From Roseiarcus sp963805295 (lineage in GTDB: Bacteria; Pseudomonadota; Alphaproteobacteria; Rhizobiales; Beijerinckiaceae), in assembly GCA_963805295.1 (NCBI GenBank), contig CAWDTW010000052.1, positions 100,753 to 164,752 of the forward strand: a DNA stretch of 64,000 nt, given 5' to 3'. Below, piece by piece: positions 53,460-62,296 of the stretch. Positions within the stretch are counted from its first letter, which is position 1; every line of letters starts with the position of its first letter. A program made the translations under genes and the position numbers. A model generated the notes under the pieces. The model was not told where the DNA came from and did no database searches. It saw only the letters and a program-made list of their open reading frames with translations.

Positions 53460-54926
53460 GGGACTGCCTGGAGATTGGGGGTGTCAGGCCGCAAAGGCTG
53501 CTTGCGGGAGCGGATCGTTGGCGGGCTGGAATCTCTGTCCGAAGCCGGAGCCGAGCGTGCCATTATAGACGGCGCTGCGAACCTGAAGCAGAAGATCCGC
53601 CCCTCTCCGCGACCAGCGCATCTGCTGCGATTTGTTCATCCGGCGGTTCACCAGAAAATTGGCCGTCCCTTCGGTGATCGCGGTGCCGACCCGCAATCCG
53701 GCACGGTACCGCTCGGCGTAGTTGACCAACCAGTCGCTCTGTCCGGTGAGATAACCATCCAGTGCGTGCAAGGCGGTCCACAGCTTTCTCGAAGGCGCAA
53801 TGGACCTCCGCTGGCCTTGTTCCCCCTGAAAATGATGCATCACTGCGCGGATACGACCGATGCTGATTTGAGCATCCTTGGCTTTGCCATTCCACAGCCT
53901 CCAGTGCAGGCGCTCGACCTCCGCGACAATCACCGCCTTCGCCGCCACCCGTGCCGGGTCATCCGCCGACAGACCGCCGGCTGTTTGCTCCAGGTGCTGC
54001 AGCCGCATGGCGATGTGGAACCAGTCGAGCACCGGCGCCTCGGTGACACCGGCATCAGCCAAAATGCGCCGCAAGCCGGAGCACCCGTCGGTGAACGCGG
54101 TCAGCACCGTGTCCTCGGTTCGCCCGACGGCGTCGAGGCTGCGGCGGATCAGCACTTTGATGTCCGTATCGGCTTTGGCGACGGCGCCGAAAACCTGCCG
54201 CCCGCCAGTCTCCGTTTCAACATTGCCGACCCGCACCTCCAGATGCCGCTCGCCGTCCTCGCAGCTGCGGATGAAGGTCGAATCCAAGGTCACGGTGATC
54301 GACGGAGCCGCCGGATCAGGCCGCACCGCGGCCTGATCCCGAAGCTCCGCACCAATTTTCAGAGTGTGCAAACGCAAAGTTTCCGGGTCGTTTCCGGCGT
54401 CGACCGGGAACATTTGCCGCAGCACGTCAGCAGCCACCCGGTAAGTCATCAGGGCAGAGAGATGCGCCTGAAGCTGATCCAACTCCGCCGTCGAGCGGCA
54501 ATACGATGGCCAACCATGGCCGGCTTCGTTGCCGCCGCACCCAGCACAGCGAAAGCGGGGAAGCCGCACCGTGACCTGGCCGAAAAGCGTCGCGACCGCA
54601 TGGTCCCGGTAATCCTTCACTCGGCACACCTCGCCACAGCTTCGGCAGTCCGGCCGCCGGACGGCGTGGCCCTTGGCCTGCGCCGCGACGATCTCCTGTT
54701 GGAGGCCGGCCAGCAACAGCTTCCCTTCGGCCAGGGTCAACCCTAAGTTGGCGATATCACCGAGATCATCAGGCCGGTTGATCTTCAAGACGTCAGCGCA
54801 CTGTCTCTCACCGTCAGCCCCGGTTTTCACCAACCTCACAATCCAAGCCACGCGCCTACCCCCGATCAGAGATCAGACGCGAAACTACCGCTTCGGCGCC
54901 CGCACCCCCAATCTCCAGGCAGTCCC
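53460..54926 (-). mobile_element. ISKra4-family insertion sequence, copy 1
   Basis: Perfect 23-base inverted ends starting gggactgcctggagattgg bound a 1467-bp element with a single transposase gene. The flanks ccgcggcct and agtgcttcc differ, so no target duplication remains. Together with the truncated CoA-ligase gene at its left side this suggests an adjacent deletion or recombination after insertion. Confidence 0.85.
53484..54851 (-). CDS. ISKra4-family transposase, copy 1
   Basis: An intact 455-residue transposase. An N-terminal zinc-ribbon region with Cys pairs (PDCRSCGEVC, FRCAGCGGNEAG) precedes the DDE core: ITVTLDSTFIRSCEDGERHL, LTAFTDGCSGLRRILADAG, LDWFHIAMRLQHL and the C-terminal TAITEGTANFLVNRRMNKSQ with QMRWSRRGADLLLQVR, typical of the ISKra4 family. 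It fills its element. Nothing suggests that it is inactive. Confidence 0.85.
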   Translation of the reverse strand: MAWIVRLVKTGADGERQCADVLKINRPDDLGDIANLGLTLAEGKLLLAGLQQEIVAAQAKGHAVRRPDCRSCGEVCRVKDYRDHAVATLFGQVTVRLPRFRCAGCGGNEAGHGWPSYCRSTAELDQLQAHLSALMTYRVAADVLRQMFPVDAGNDPETLRLHTLKIGAELRDQAAVRPDPAAPSITVTLDSTFIRSCEDGERHLEVRVGNVETETGGRQVFGAVAKADTDIKVLIRRSLDAVGRTEDTVLTAFTDGCSGLRRILADAGVTEAPVLDWFHIAMRLQHLEQTAGGLSADDPARVAAKAVIVAEVERLHWRLWNGKAKDAQISIGRIRAVMHHFQGEQGQRRSIAPSRKLWTALHALDGYLTGQSDWLVNYAERYRAGLRVGTAITEGTANFLVNRRMNKSQQMRWSRRGADLLLQVRSAVYNGTLGSGFGQRFQPANDPLPQAAFAA

Positions 54927-55063
54927 AGTGCTTCCCGTCAACTAGCCAATTCAAATAAGGTTTGGTACTATAAACCACCCTAATTCAATTGAGCTTTTAG
55001 CCACTTTTTGCAGCCTACTCACGTCTGTACTCACAACGCGGTTTTGCAGGGTCGGATCACCCA

Positions 55064-55978
55064 TCACCACCCCCTGGCCAACGGCTCGTTGTCGTCCGTC
55101 GGCCCCGCGTCGTCGCACGGTTCGGACGCGTCGCCGCGCTCGTGTTTGGCCAGCCACGCCCTGACCGTCTCGTCGTGCTTCAGCCGCTCCTCGGCCGAGA
55201 CGATGAAACTGAAGGCGTCGTCGCTGAGCCGCCGTCGCCAGTCGTCGGATGCGGTTGTGAGCCACCCGAGGATGTCGGTGTAGACGACCGCCCGAGGGGC
55301 CTCGATCCGCTTGGTGACCCCCCAGGCCGTCGACCGGCCGGCCTCGCGCCGCTGCTCCTCGATCGGTTCGACGATCGGCCGGACCGCCCCTCGCGGGCGC
55401 GGCATGGTCATGGGATATTCCTGCCCGCCCCGCCGGACGACCCGCCGATCGCGCCCCGGCGAAAACCCGCCTTCAATGTTTTCAATGGGTTGTTCGCATC
55501 CTGACGAATTCGGCAGGATAGCCGCCCGCGCGGCGGCGACTACATCGCGCCTGATGCGCAGGTGCCGGGCGATCTCCGCGTCGCTCGACTGAGCCCATTT
55601 GGGCAGGCCGAGCAGCATCGTTGCGGCCTTGACCTTATCGGCCGCCGAGCGTCGGACCCCGTGCTTCGCATTGCACACCGCCGCCCATTCGATCGCCTGC
55701 TCGCGCGTCCCGGTCCAAACGCGAACCCATAGCCCACGCGAGCCAATCCGTTCGGCCGCCCGGAGGCGATGCCAGCCATCGATCAGATGCGGCACGCCGT
55801 CGATCCTAACCGCCCGCGCTGGGATGAACTCGTCGCCGCGCTTCATGTCCTCGGCGAAATCGTCGACCGCCTCGTCATCCATCTCCACGCGGGGCGACAA
55901 GTCCAAATCCATCACAAGTTCGTCCAGCGCGATCCATTCGGGCTCCGGCTGGTCATTCGAATCGTCCGGCCCCGACAT
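55064..55978 (-). CDS. ParB/Srx-domain DNA-binding protein
   Basis: About 304 residues. The N-terminal ParB-like domain has LSPRVEMDDEAVDDFAEDMK and the motif VRIDGVPHLIDGWHRLRAAE, where the family has (V/L)-x-DGHHR. A helix-turn-helix follows (SSDAEIARHLRIRRDVVAAA). The C-terminal half is unlike plasmid ParB. There is no parA gene beside it, so partitioning is unlikely; a regulatory role in an integrated element fits better. ATG 55978 was chosen over 56005; it overlaps the upstream gene's end. It is the last gene of a three-gene unit. Confidence 0.75.
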   Translation of the reverse strand: MSGPDDSNDQPEPEWIALDELVMDLDLSPRVEMDDEAVDDFAEDMKRGDEFIPARAVRIDGVPHLIDGWHRLRAAERIGSRGLWVRVWTGTREQAIEWAAVCNAKHGVRRSAADKVKAATMLLGLPKWAQSSDAEIARHLRIRRDVVAAARAAILPNSSGCEQPIENIEGGFSPGRDRRVVRRGGQEYPMTMPRPRGAVRPIVEPIEEQRREAGRSTAWGVTKRIEAPRAVVYTDILGWLTTASDDWRRRLSDDAFSFIVSAEERLKHDETVRAWLAKHERGDASEPCDDAGPTDDNEPLARGW

Positions 55979-56213
55979 CGCCGCCTTCCTTCCACCGGTC
56001 CTCAACCTCTTCGCGCTCAGCAGCGCGCGATGCCTTCCGGTATTCGGCCAGCGTGTACGTTCCTGAGATCAGTTCGCGAAAATGCCGCTCGGCCGTGGTC
56101 GCCGGCCTGATCGGCAAGGACGGCGTCCACTTCGCCAGCCAAGGCAAAACCTCGTGGATGAACAAGGCGAGCCGTTCATCCTCCGTCGCCCGGAACCATT
56201 CGTCGGAAAGCAT
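55953..56213 (-). CDS. Small hypothetical protein in the ParB-like operon
   Basis: Eighty-six residues: MLSDEWFRATEDERLALFIH, PWLAKWTPSLP and a charged helical end. No family recognised. Its end overlaps the start of the ParB-like gene by 26 bases, and its start is 16 bp after the preceding HTH gene, which argues for one transcript and real expression. Confidence 0.6.
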   Translation of the reverse strand: MLSDEWFRATEDERLALFIHEVLPWLAKWTPSLPIRPATTAERHFRELISGTYTLAEYRKASRAAEREEVEDRWKEGGDVGAGRFE

Positions 56214-56229
56214 CTTCGTCCCTCCACGG

Positions 56230-56517
56230 TCATTCAGCCGCTACGGCCGCAGGGGCTTCAGCGCGAGGCTTGCGAGGCCTGCCGGGCCGTCTCTTGCCCG
56301 TCAACGCCGCGCTCATCGCGCGCTCGCGGTCCGCCTTCACGCTGGCGAAGATGATCTTGCGGATGCGGCCGTCCAAATAGGTCTCGTAGCGGCCCTCGCG
56401 GATTTTCTTGTGAACCGTCCAGCGGGACTCGCGCCGCCAGCTTGCGACCTCGTCGATGGTCGCATCGATAGGGTCGAAATCCGGCGGAAGAGGAAGGAAC
56501 TTGTAGCGCACGGGCAT
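56230..56517 (-). CDS. Small HTH/excisionase-like DNA-binding protein
   Basis: Ninety-five residues. The segment DATIDEVASWRRESRWTVHK followed by KIREGRYETYLDGRIRKII has the layout of a MerR/AlpA-type excisionase domain, with a helix-turn-helix and a wing that reads the DNA. A basic tail KRRPGRPRKPRAEA with an AT-hook-like RPGRPRK follows. First gene of the unit with the small hypothetical and the ParB-like gene. The remote similarity is a judgement from pattern only. Confidence 0.6.
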   Translation of the reverse strand: MPVRYKFLPLPPDFDPIDATIDEVASWRRESRWTVHKKIREGRYETYLDGRIRKIIFASVKADRERAMSAALTGKRRPGRPRKPRAEAPAAVAAE

Positions 56518-56984
56518 GCCTCACTGCTGGCGCTCAGGCCAGCGTCAAACGAACGAAGATGGTTCGCTTGGTGAGGTTCTGTGGCCGAGGCTTCTCGACC
56601 GCGCGGGTCTGTTTGCCGAAGCCTAACGGCCTTTGGCTGGATCGCCTTCAGAAGCCAAGGCCTGAAGGCCGGACCGACGTCGTCTCCCGTCCCGGCAACG
56701 GGACGGCGCTTCGTAAGCCCCAGCATCCACCTGAGGCCTGTCATCAGCATGCCCGCCCCCGGTCTCACCCGGCGGGGCGGCGCGGCTGCGCGAAATTGCG
56801 CGCAACCGGAGATGTCCGTGAGGTCGACAGCCGAGGTGCACTTCCCAAAGCTCGGCGCACCAGCATCGCTACTGTCATGCGACCCGATCCCACCACAAGG
56901 GCGCGAGCTGGGCTGCCTCATACGTCAACGGCGACGGGGACATACATCGAACCGCTGCGCTCACGCAAGTCCACGTGCCTACAT
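56518..56984. other. Gene-free stretch upstream of the ParB-like operon
   Basis: About 470 bp without a supported gene on either strand. It ends at the target duplication of ISKra4 copy 2 and must hold the promoter of the minus-strand operon, which I could not identify with confidence. Confidence 0.4.
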
Positions 56985-58443
56985 GGGTGCGATCCAAACT
57001 GATGCAGTCACGCGGTACGGCGCAGTGATTTTTGTGGGCTGTTGTCATTGGCGACGGCGGAGTTGGGTTGGGCGAGGGCTTTCCAATAGGCGTTCCAGTC
57101 GCCGTTGATTCGGTTTATCCGCAAGGCGAGCATGTATTCGGCATGCTCGACGCGCCACCGCGCCGGGCCGCTTGAGGCGTTGTTGCGCAACGTAGCGATG
57201 AGCGCTTTCGATCTCGCCCGAGCCGATTGGCAGCCCGTCGGCCAAAGCTTGGCGGTAGTTCAGGTGGTTGGCGCGAGCGCTGAGATAGCGATGGCAGGTT
57301 CGCACGGGCGCATGCTCGTCGTCGACTTCGGGCGGCTCGCAACATCCGGCAAGCGCCCGCAGAACGGCGTCGAGACGCCCGCCTTTGAGCGCCTCCTTCT
57401 GCGTCTCCATCCAGGCGCTCCGCGCGGCCTGGTCGGGCGCGATCGCTTCGGAAGCAGCGGCCAGGTATTCGCAAACGTGATAGAAATCAATCAAATAGCG
57501 GCCCTGGTCGCCGAATTGCGCCTCGACTTGACCCACGATCCAGGGCGCGCCGTCGCCGACCGCGTGAACCTGGGAGTTCGCCCCGAAGCCTGCGCGAACC
57601 GCGCAGGAAAGCAGCTGACGCCCGGCCTCTTCGACCCCGCCCTCGATCGAGCCCGCATAAACCGGCGTCCGGCTCCCTTGAGCGTGCGCCAGCGACAGCT
57701 TCGCCTCCCGCCAAGACAACGTCTTGCCCTTGCGCTTGTCTTTTCCCTCGCAACTCGGCTCGACGATCGGAACCATGCCGCCGTCCGTCTCAACGACGAT
57801 CGGCTTGCGCAGGCCGGGCGCTTCCGGAAATTCAGAGCCCTCGCGACCAACTTCGAGCATGGCCTGGGCGTGGGCGAACGTGATCCGCTGGATCGTGCTC
57901 TCGCCGATCGCGAAGCCGTAGTGCTCCTGCAACTTGGCGCGCGCTTGCGCGAAGGGCTGATCGGCGGCGAAGTCGACGATGACGCGTTGCAGCGGCCGCG
58001 AACACCCCAACGGGCTCACCTTCGCCCCGAGCACGAAAGGACGCACCCGCTGCGTCCCGAACCGATATTGCGGCTCTCGGACCTCTATTTCGCCAAATTT
58101 CGTATGCCAGCGGAGTTTTTTTCACCCTGGCGATGCATCTGAGGGCGTTGACAAATCTCCCGCTCCGTCGCCTCCACTCGGGTCTCGGCCCAACTGTGCA
58201 GCGCCTCCCGTCCCAGAAGACGCATCTCCTCCACCAAGCGCTCTTCCGCAGCGTCGGCTTCCGTCAATTCCCCCTCGTCGCCTTCGACCGCCAGCACGAT
58301 CGATGACACCCGCTTGCGAAGCTCGGGATGCGCCCGCAAAGCCGCCATCAGCGCATCATCGCTCAACTCCAAGCCCGCCATCCAAATCCTCCCGCCAAAT
58401 CAGTCCAAACCGAACCTACTCTGCATCGCTTTGAATCGCACCC
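56985..58443 (-). mobile_element. ISKra4-family insertion sequence, copy 2, with 9-bp target duplication
   Basis: The ends gggtgcgatccaaactgatg and, reverse-complemented on the right, gggtgcgattcaaagcgatg form imperfect inverted repeats. The 9-bp duplication tgcctacat stands at 56976-56984 and 58444-58452. Length 1459 bp. It is a different element from copy 1: the ends and transposase differ. Confidence 0.88.
57008..58381 (-). CDS. ISKra4-family transposase, copy 2, two frameshifts
   Basis: Three frames join into about 455 residues. The N-terminus (58381-58110) has LSDDALMAALRAHPELRKRV; the core (58046-57170) has PIVVETDGGMVPIVEPS, TLSWREAKLSLAHAQGS, VGDGAPWIVGQVEAQFG and YLIDFYHVCEYLAAAS; and the end (57190-57008) has RVEHAEYMLALRINRINGDW. 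The breaks are at a T6 run near 58120 and near 57170. Terminal repeats and target duplication are intact, so the insertion was recent, and the breaks may be sequence errors. Confidence 0.75.
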
Positions 58444-58972
58444 TGCCTACATCCCCACACGCATTTAGCCTTGCGATGCGCACGGCGGGCTGGACAGGGA
58501 AATTTCATGGGAAAAGTTTTCCGCGGAAGCCGGAAGCCCAAGGAAACCCGGCTTGTTTAGCGGACGCCCCCTCCGCCAGAACCCCTGCGTATCCAATTGT
58601 AATAATTTGAATTGTTTTCATAGCTTGGCTCGATGCCCCAACATTTGCCCCAACAATTTCGGTCGCGCAAGAAAGCGAACATCGCGGATCCCTGCGCTAG
58701 GTTGTCCTTGGTCATTCTCAACCGCAGACAACAGCCCGCTACGCCAATTTGGACGCTGATTCCCTGCGCGGAGCAGCGAACCTAATCGGCGAACGGATTG
58801 AGAGCGCTATGAACGCGGCAGCGGCAGCCGTCTCTGGAAGAGACCAGACATAGCCGAGCAAGCCAAACTGGGGAGCTCGATATTCCAGGTCACGCAAGGC
58901 ACCCAGCAAATTGCCTCGAAGACTAATAAACAACAGTTTATTGGATTTATTTCAGTCCATCGAAACAATCAC
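58444..58972. other. Gene-free stretch right of ISKra4 copy 2
   Basis: About 530 bp of mixed, AT-richer sequence. I see no gene with support on either strand and no tRNA. Its right end runs into the promoter of the Tudor-like gene. Confidence 0.4.
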
Positions 58973-59001
58973 TTGACATATCAGTATAATTGTGACATAA
59001 T
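58973..59001 (+). promoter_or_regulatory. Strong sigma-70-type promoter
   Basis: TTGACA at 58973-58978 and CATAAT at 58996-59001 are separated by 17 bases. This is an almost consensus promoter, unusual in a GC-rich alphaproteobacterium, and reads toward the Tudor-like gene about 130 bp downstream. A TATAAT also occurs at 58985-58990 but is too close to the -35 box. Confidence 0.7.
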
Positions 59002-59091
59002 GACATTGTGGGAATTCATGTGCGCGTCAAGCGTCACCCCTTCCCACACACGCCATCGTGACGACCTGCGTGTCGTTCGCGTTCAACATTG

Positions 59092-59109
59092 GGACCCCCA
59101 CTGGGGTCC
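59092..59109 (+). promoter_or_regulatory. Leader hairpin before the Tudor-like gene
   Basis: GGACCCC at 59092-59098 pairs with GGGGTCC at 59103-59109 around a CACT loop, followed by ttct. It lies in the leader, 12 bases before the GGAG ribosome site. It could be an attenuator, an RNA-stability hairpin or a protein-binding site; the short T-run makes full termination doubtful. Confidence 0.5.
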
Positions 59110-59131
59110 TTCTGATTCCAGGAGCTCATCA

Positions 59132-59788
59132 ATGACAAACCCAGCCCAACCAAAACCGAACCCTGTTCCGGCCATCCTGGTCTACGGCACGCCCAGCGGT
59201 CCCGCGTTGACCCAAGCCTCCTGGTTCCGGGCCGAGGACAAGGAAGCTGTCAAGGCCGCCGCGGAGGCGTTGAAGTTCTCCGTGATCGAACTGCGGACCG
59301 ACGCGGAGAAGGGCCTCACGATTGGGGTTCACGAGGGCGTGCTCAAGGGCAGCGGCCGAATGATCGTCGGTTCGGTCGCGGCGGAAGTCTATCGCCGGAT
59401 CGAGGAATTCGCGCGCAAAGGAGCAGTCGCCGACGTTGCGTCCAAGGTGGGCAGCGCGGCCACGTCAGCCGCAAGACCTGCTTCAGAACAAACCACGAAC
59501 GTGCTCGGCCGTGTCGTGTCATCGACGGGCAAACCTGACCCGGTCAGCGCGACCGACGCCTGGGATGCGCTTCAGGTCGGTTCGTACGTGGTCGGGAAAT
59601 ATTGGGAAAGCGATGGCGAGCCGTACGGTTGGTGGCTAGGCATAATCGCCGGCATCGACAAGAACGACTTCATCATTCGCTGGCCCGACGAACCAAAAAC
59701 GCCGCCCCGGAAGATCGAGCGGAAGCACATCGCCATCCTCCACCCCGCGTTCGACGTTGCGCGCGAGTGGGAGAGGCGTCGCTGGTAA
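59132..59788 (+). CDS. Hypothetical protein with C-terminal Tudor/SH3-like domain
   Basis: Two hundred and eighteen residues, no signal peptide. The N-terminal half (about 10-95) looks like a compact alpha/beta domain: PAILVYGTPSGPALTQASWF, AVKAAAEALKFSVIELRTD. A Ser/Ala-rich linker follows. Residues about 145-210 (VGSYVVGKYWESDGEPYGWW, GIIAGIDKNDFIIRWPDEP) have the GxxVxAxYxxxxxWYxGxI layout of Tudor/SH3-like barrels. I cannot name a family. ATG 59132 has GGAG seven bases upstream. The consensus promoter and leader hairpin suggest high or controlled expression. It is a cargo gene of the accessory region, and its role is unknown. Confidence 0.6.
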   Translation: MTNPAQPKPNPVPAILVYGTPSGPALTQASWFRAEDKEAVKAAAEALKFSVIELRTDAEKGLTIGVHEGVLKGSGRMIVGSVAAEVYRRIEEFARKGAVADVASKVGSAATSAARPASEQTTNVLGRVVSSTGKPDPVSATDAWDALQVGSYVVGKYWESDGEPYGWWLGIIAGIDKNDFIIRWPDEPKTPPRKIERKHIAILHPAFDVAREWERRRW

Positions 59789-59829
59789 AGTCGAGGAAGG
59801 GCGCGGTGGCTTGAGGCTGGGCCAATGGC

Positions 59830-60650
59830 TCCGTTTCCCTTCCCCGCTCATCAAACCGGACGTGCGGATTTCCCCCATCCGGCTTTCCGACGGGCTTCAT
59901 GGGGAGGCTTTCGGCGCGGGGTTGGGATGGTGGCTCCAGAGCGAGACGACTTCCAGTTTGCCGTAAATGGCCGAACGGGAGAAGTGTCGCGCGCCCCGGT
60001 TTTGCATCTTGTGCCTCCTGGCGAGGAAGGCGCGCACGGGATCGACGACGTAGTGATCGACGTCCCGATACGCCTTGGCGAGGCTGCCGTAGCTGAAATA
60101 CGCCGACCCGCCGAGCAGGAGCCTGTTCAGCTTTCGGCGGGTTTTTCGGCCACGGGGCCACGTTCGAGGGCGTCAGCATTTCGCCGATCTTGGTCTTGAT
60201 CCGATGCACGCTCTTCTTCGAGGGACTTGCGCCCGAGTATAAGCGTCCGTCCTTGGTGCGGCGATGCGGGCCGAACGTGTAGCCGAGAAAATCGAAGCGG
60301 TCTTTCCGGGCGTCCCTCAACGAGGTTTTCGCCTCGTTGAGCGTGAGCCCGAGCTTGGTCATCGCCGCCTTCGTCCACGCCAGCGCCTCGCCCGCGCGGG
60401 CGCGGGAGAGGATGACGAAGTCGTCGGCGTAAGCGACGACATGGGCTTTGAACGCTTCGCCGCGTCCGGTGAGCCGCCAATGCTTCAGGAACCGGTTCAT
60501 GTAGAGATTGGCGAGCAACGGGCTGACGACCCCGCCTTGAGGCGTGCCGCGCCGGTCGCTCTTGCCGCTCTTCATCCGCCGCGTTCCGTCCCCATCCCGC
60601 TCCTCGACCGCCGCTTCCAGCCACATCTTGATCAGATGCCACCGCACTCA
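59830..60650 (-). mobile_element. Group II intron remnant (3' part with partial reverse transcriptase)
   Basis: Contains the back two-thirds of an intron-encoded protein and, beyond it, the typical intron sequence with cgcacgtccggtttgatgag (minus strand) near 59848-59870. The 5' portion with domain I and the start of the reverse transcriptase is missing; homology ends at 60650 next to the integrase leader. The element cannot self-splice from what is visible. Confidence 0.7.
59897..60650 (-). pseudogene. ltrA: Group II intron reverse transcriptase/maturase, N-terminally truncated and frameshifted
   Basis: Starts inside the reverse transcriptase domain: RRGTPQGGVVSPLLANLYMN, VVAYADDFVILSRARAGEAL (YADD active site), KLGLTLNEAKT and RFDFLGYTFGPH. 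After a shift near 60140 a second frame supplies the maturase end with LARRHKMQNRG and VSLWSHHPNPAPKASP, stopping at 59897. About 250 of some 420 residues remain. Confidence 0.78.
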
Positions 60651-60786
60651 AACCATCGCACCACATACCGCATCATACTTCCCGCATTCACTTGCTAACG
60701 CTACGCTTTTTCATTATTTCGGTGCACACGCTGCAACATACCAAACCACCGCACCACCCATCATTTCCGTGTCAAAAGGTGTCAAA

Positions 60787-61836
60787 ATGCGCGCCCACTT
60801 CACCGATATGACCATCCGCACGCTCGCTGAGGGCATCTATTTCGACGACCGCACCCCCTCGTTCGGTATTCGCATCGGCAAGCACCGGAAGACGTGGCTC
60901 GTCATCAAAGGCAAGAACCGCACGAGGGTACGCCTCGGCCACTACCCCGCTATGAGCCTGTCAGCAGCGCGTAGAGCGGCCCTCCACGCCCTCGGCAACC
61001 CACTCCAGGCAAGTGCTGCCCCGAGCTTCCATGAGGCTCGCTGTGAATTCCTACAGCAGGGTCATTGGAAATCACGCACCGCACGAGAGGTAGAGCGGCT
61101 GCTCATCAAGCACTTCGACTGGCAAAAAACGCTCGACAAAATCACGCCGTCGGATGTTGTCGCCGCGATTGACGCCATTCCCCCGAAGGCTGAAGCCTCC
61201 AACGCACTGAAATATATCAAGTCATTTTTTAATTGGTGCGTGCCGCGCTACCTTCCGCACACTCCGTGCACGGGCATCAAGCCACCCTCGCGCTACGTGC
61301 CGCGCGAACGCTTACTCACCAACGACGAACTTGTGGCGATCTGGAGAGCCGCCGACACATTGGGGCAATACGGTAAGCAAGTGCAATTACTGGTATTGAC
61401 TGGTCAACGCTGCAATCAACTGCTTCAGCCATACTCCGTTTGCGATGGCACGCTCACCTTTCCCCCAGCTTCCATGAAAAATAATCGGAGCCATACCATT
61501 CCGCTCGGCACGCTCACCGCCTCATTGCTTGGCGGCACGCCCGTCCCCTTCCACAGCTCCAAGAAGGCGCAGCTTGACCGCCTCTCAGGCGTCACTGGCT
61601 GGACGCTCCACGATATTCGCCGCGCATTCGCTTCCGGCTTCGCCTCGCTTGGTGTCGCGTTGCCGGTCATCGAACGCCTCCTCGCCCACCGCTCCGGCTC
61701 GTTCGCAGGGATCGTCGGCGTGTATCAGCGATACGATTTTCTTCCCGAAATGCGCGCTGCCGTTCAACTCTGGGAGAACCATCTTGCTTCGCTCCTCGCG
61801 CATCACGGACACTCGCCAGCGCCCCCCGCAGCATGA
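60787..61836 (+). CDS. Tyrosine recombinase/integrase
   Basis: A phage-type integrase of 349 residues. An arm-binding domain lies at about 1-60 (LAEGIYFDDRTPSFGIRIGK, TRVRLGHYPAMSLSAARRAA), a core-binding domain at about 85-170, and the catalytic domain at about 180-330. Arg is in LVLTGQRCNQLL, His-x-x-Arg in LHDIRRAFAS, His in LLAHRSGS and the nucleophile Tyr in VYQRYDF. ATG 60787 was chosen over the longer frame because the arm-binding fold starts there. An AlpA-like gene follows about 200 bp on, as in integrative elements. No tRNA target was seen within the window. Imperfect repeats of the type ccatcgcaccacata and ccaccgcaccaccca in the leader may be arm sites. Confidence 0.85.
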   Translation: MRAHFTDMTIRTLAEGIYFDDRTPSFGIRIGKHRKTWLVIKGKNRTRVRLGHYPAMSLSAARRAALHALGNPLQASAAPSFHEARCEFLQQGHWKSRTAREVERLLIKHFDWQKTLDKITPSDVVAAIDAIPPKAEASNALKYIKSFFNWCVPRYLPHTPCTGIKPPSRYVPRERLLTNDELVAIWRAADTLGQYGKQVQLLVLTGQRCNQLLQPYSVCDGTLTFPPASMKNNRSHTIPLGTLTASLLGGTPVPFHSSKKAQLDRLSGVTGWTLHDIRRAFASGFASLGVALPVIERLLAHRSGSFAGIVGVYQRYDFLPEMRAAVQLWENHLASLLAHHGHSPAPPAA

Positions 61837-62043
61837 TGCACTATGACGCACCATGTGCATCTTGCGGTTGACGGTTGAATACAGATCGGCTCAATGGGCG
61901 GCTTGGTAGGAATCTATCAGATTTACGGCTTCGAGAGTGAAATCCGCGACGCTTTGACGCTTTACTCAAATCACCTCAAGGCGCTAGTATCTTGACGCTG
62001 TCAGCAAGACGGCCATGCGCATGGCTCCATAGGAGTCGTGTTC

Positions 62044-62244
62044 ATGGTTGACAAACTGATGGTCACTTTTGCGGACCTCAAAAAACTCGGATGGCCGTAT
62101 TCCCGCACGCATACGATGCGGTTATGTGAATCAGGAGAAATTCCGAAACCTCGGAAACTTGTGAATCACAGAAACGCGCACCCGATATGGCTATGGGGAG
62201 AGATCGCCGATTGCTTGAGACGCAAAGGACTCGATGTGTCGTAA
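62044..62244 (+). CDS. AlpA-like regulator/excisionase
   Basis: Sixty-six residues: VTFADLKKLGWPYSRTHTMR, SGEIPKPRKL and HPIWLWGEIADCLRRKGL, the short winged-helix of AlpA-type proteins, in which the pattern S-x-x-T, P-P/K-I and W-x-x-x-E recurs. ATG 62044 has AGGAG eight bases upstream, better than GTG 62038. Lying between an integrase and further element genes it probably acts as excisionase or transcription activator. Confidence 0.72.
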   Translation: MVDKLMVTFADLKKLGWPYSRTHTMRLCESGEIPKPRKLVNHRNAHPIWLWGEIADCLRRKGLDVS

Positions 62245-62296
62245 GACACACTCCGAAAGGAGGGCGGTGCGGCATCCAAACCGCACCGCTTACGCC

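Noticed and set aside
55064..56517. Plasmid partition locus (parAB)
   Set aside because: Only a ParB-like domain protein is present. There is no ParA ATPase or centromere-like repeat, and the second half of the protein is unlike plasmid ParB.
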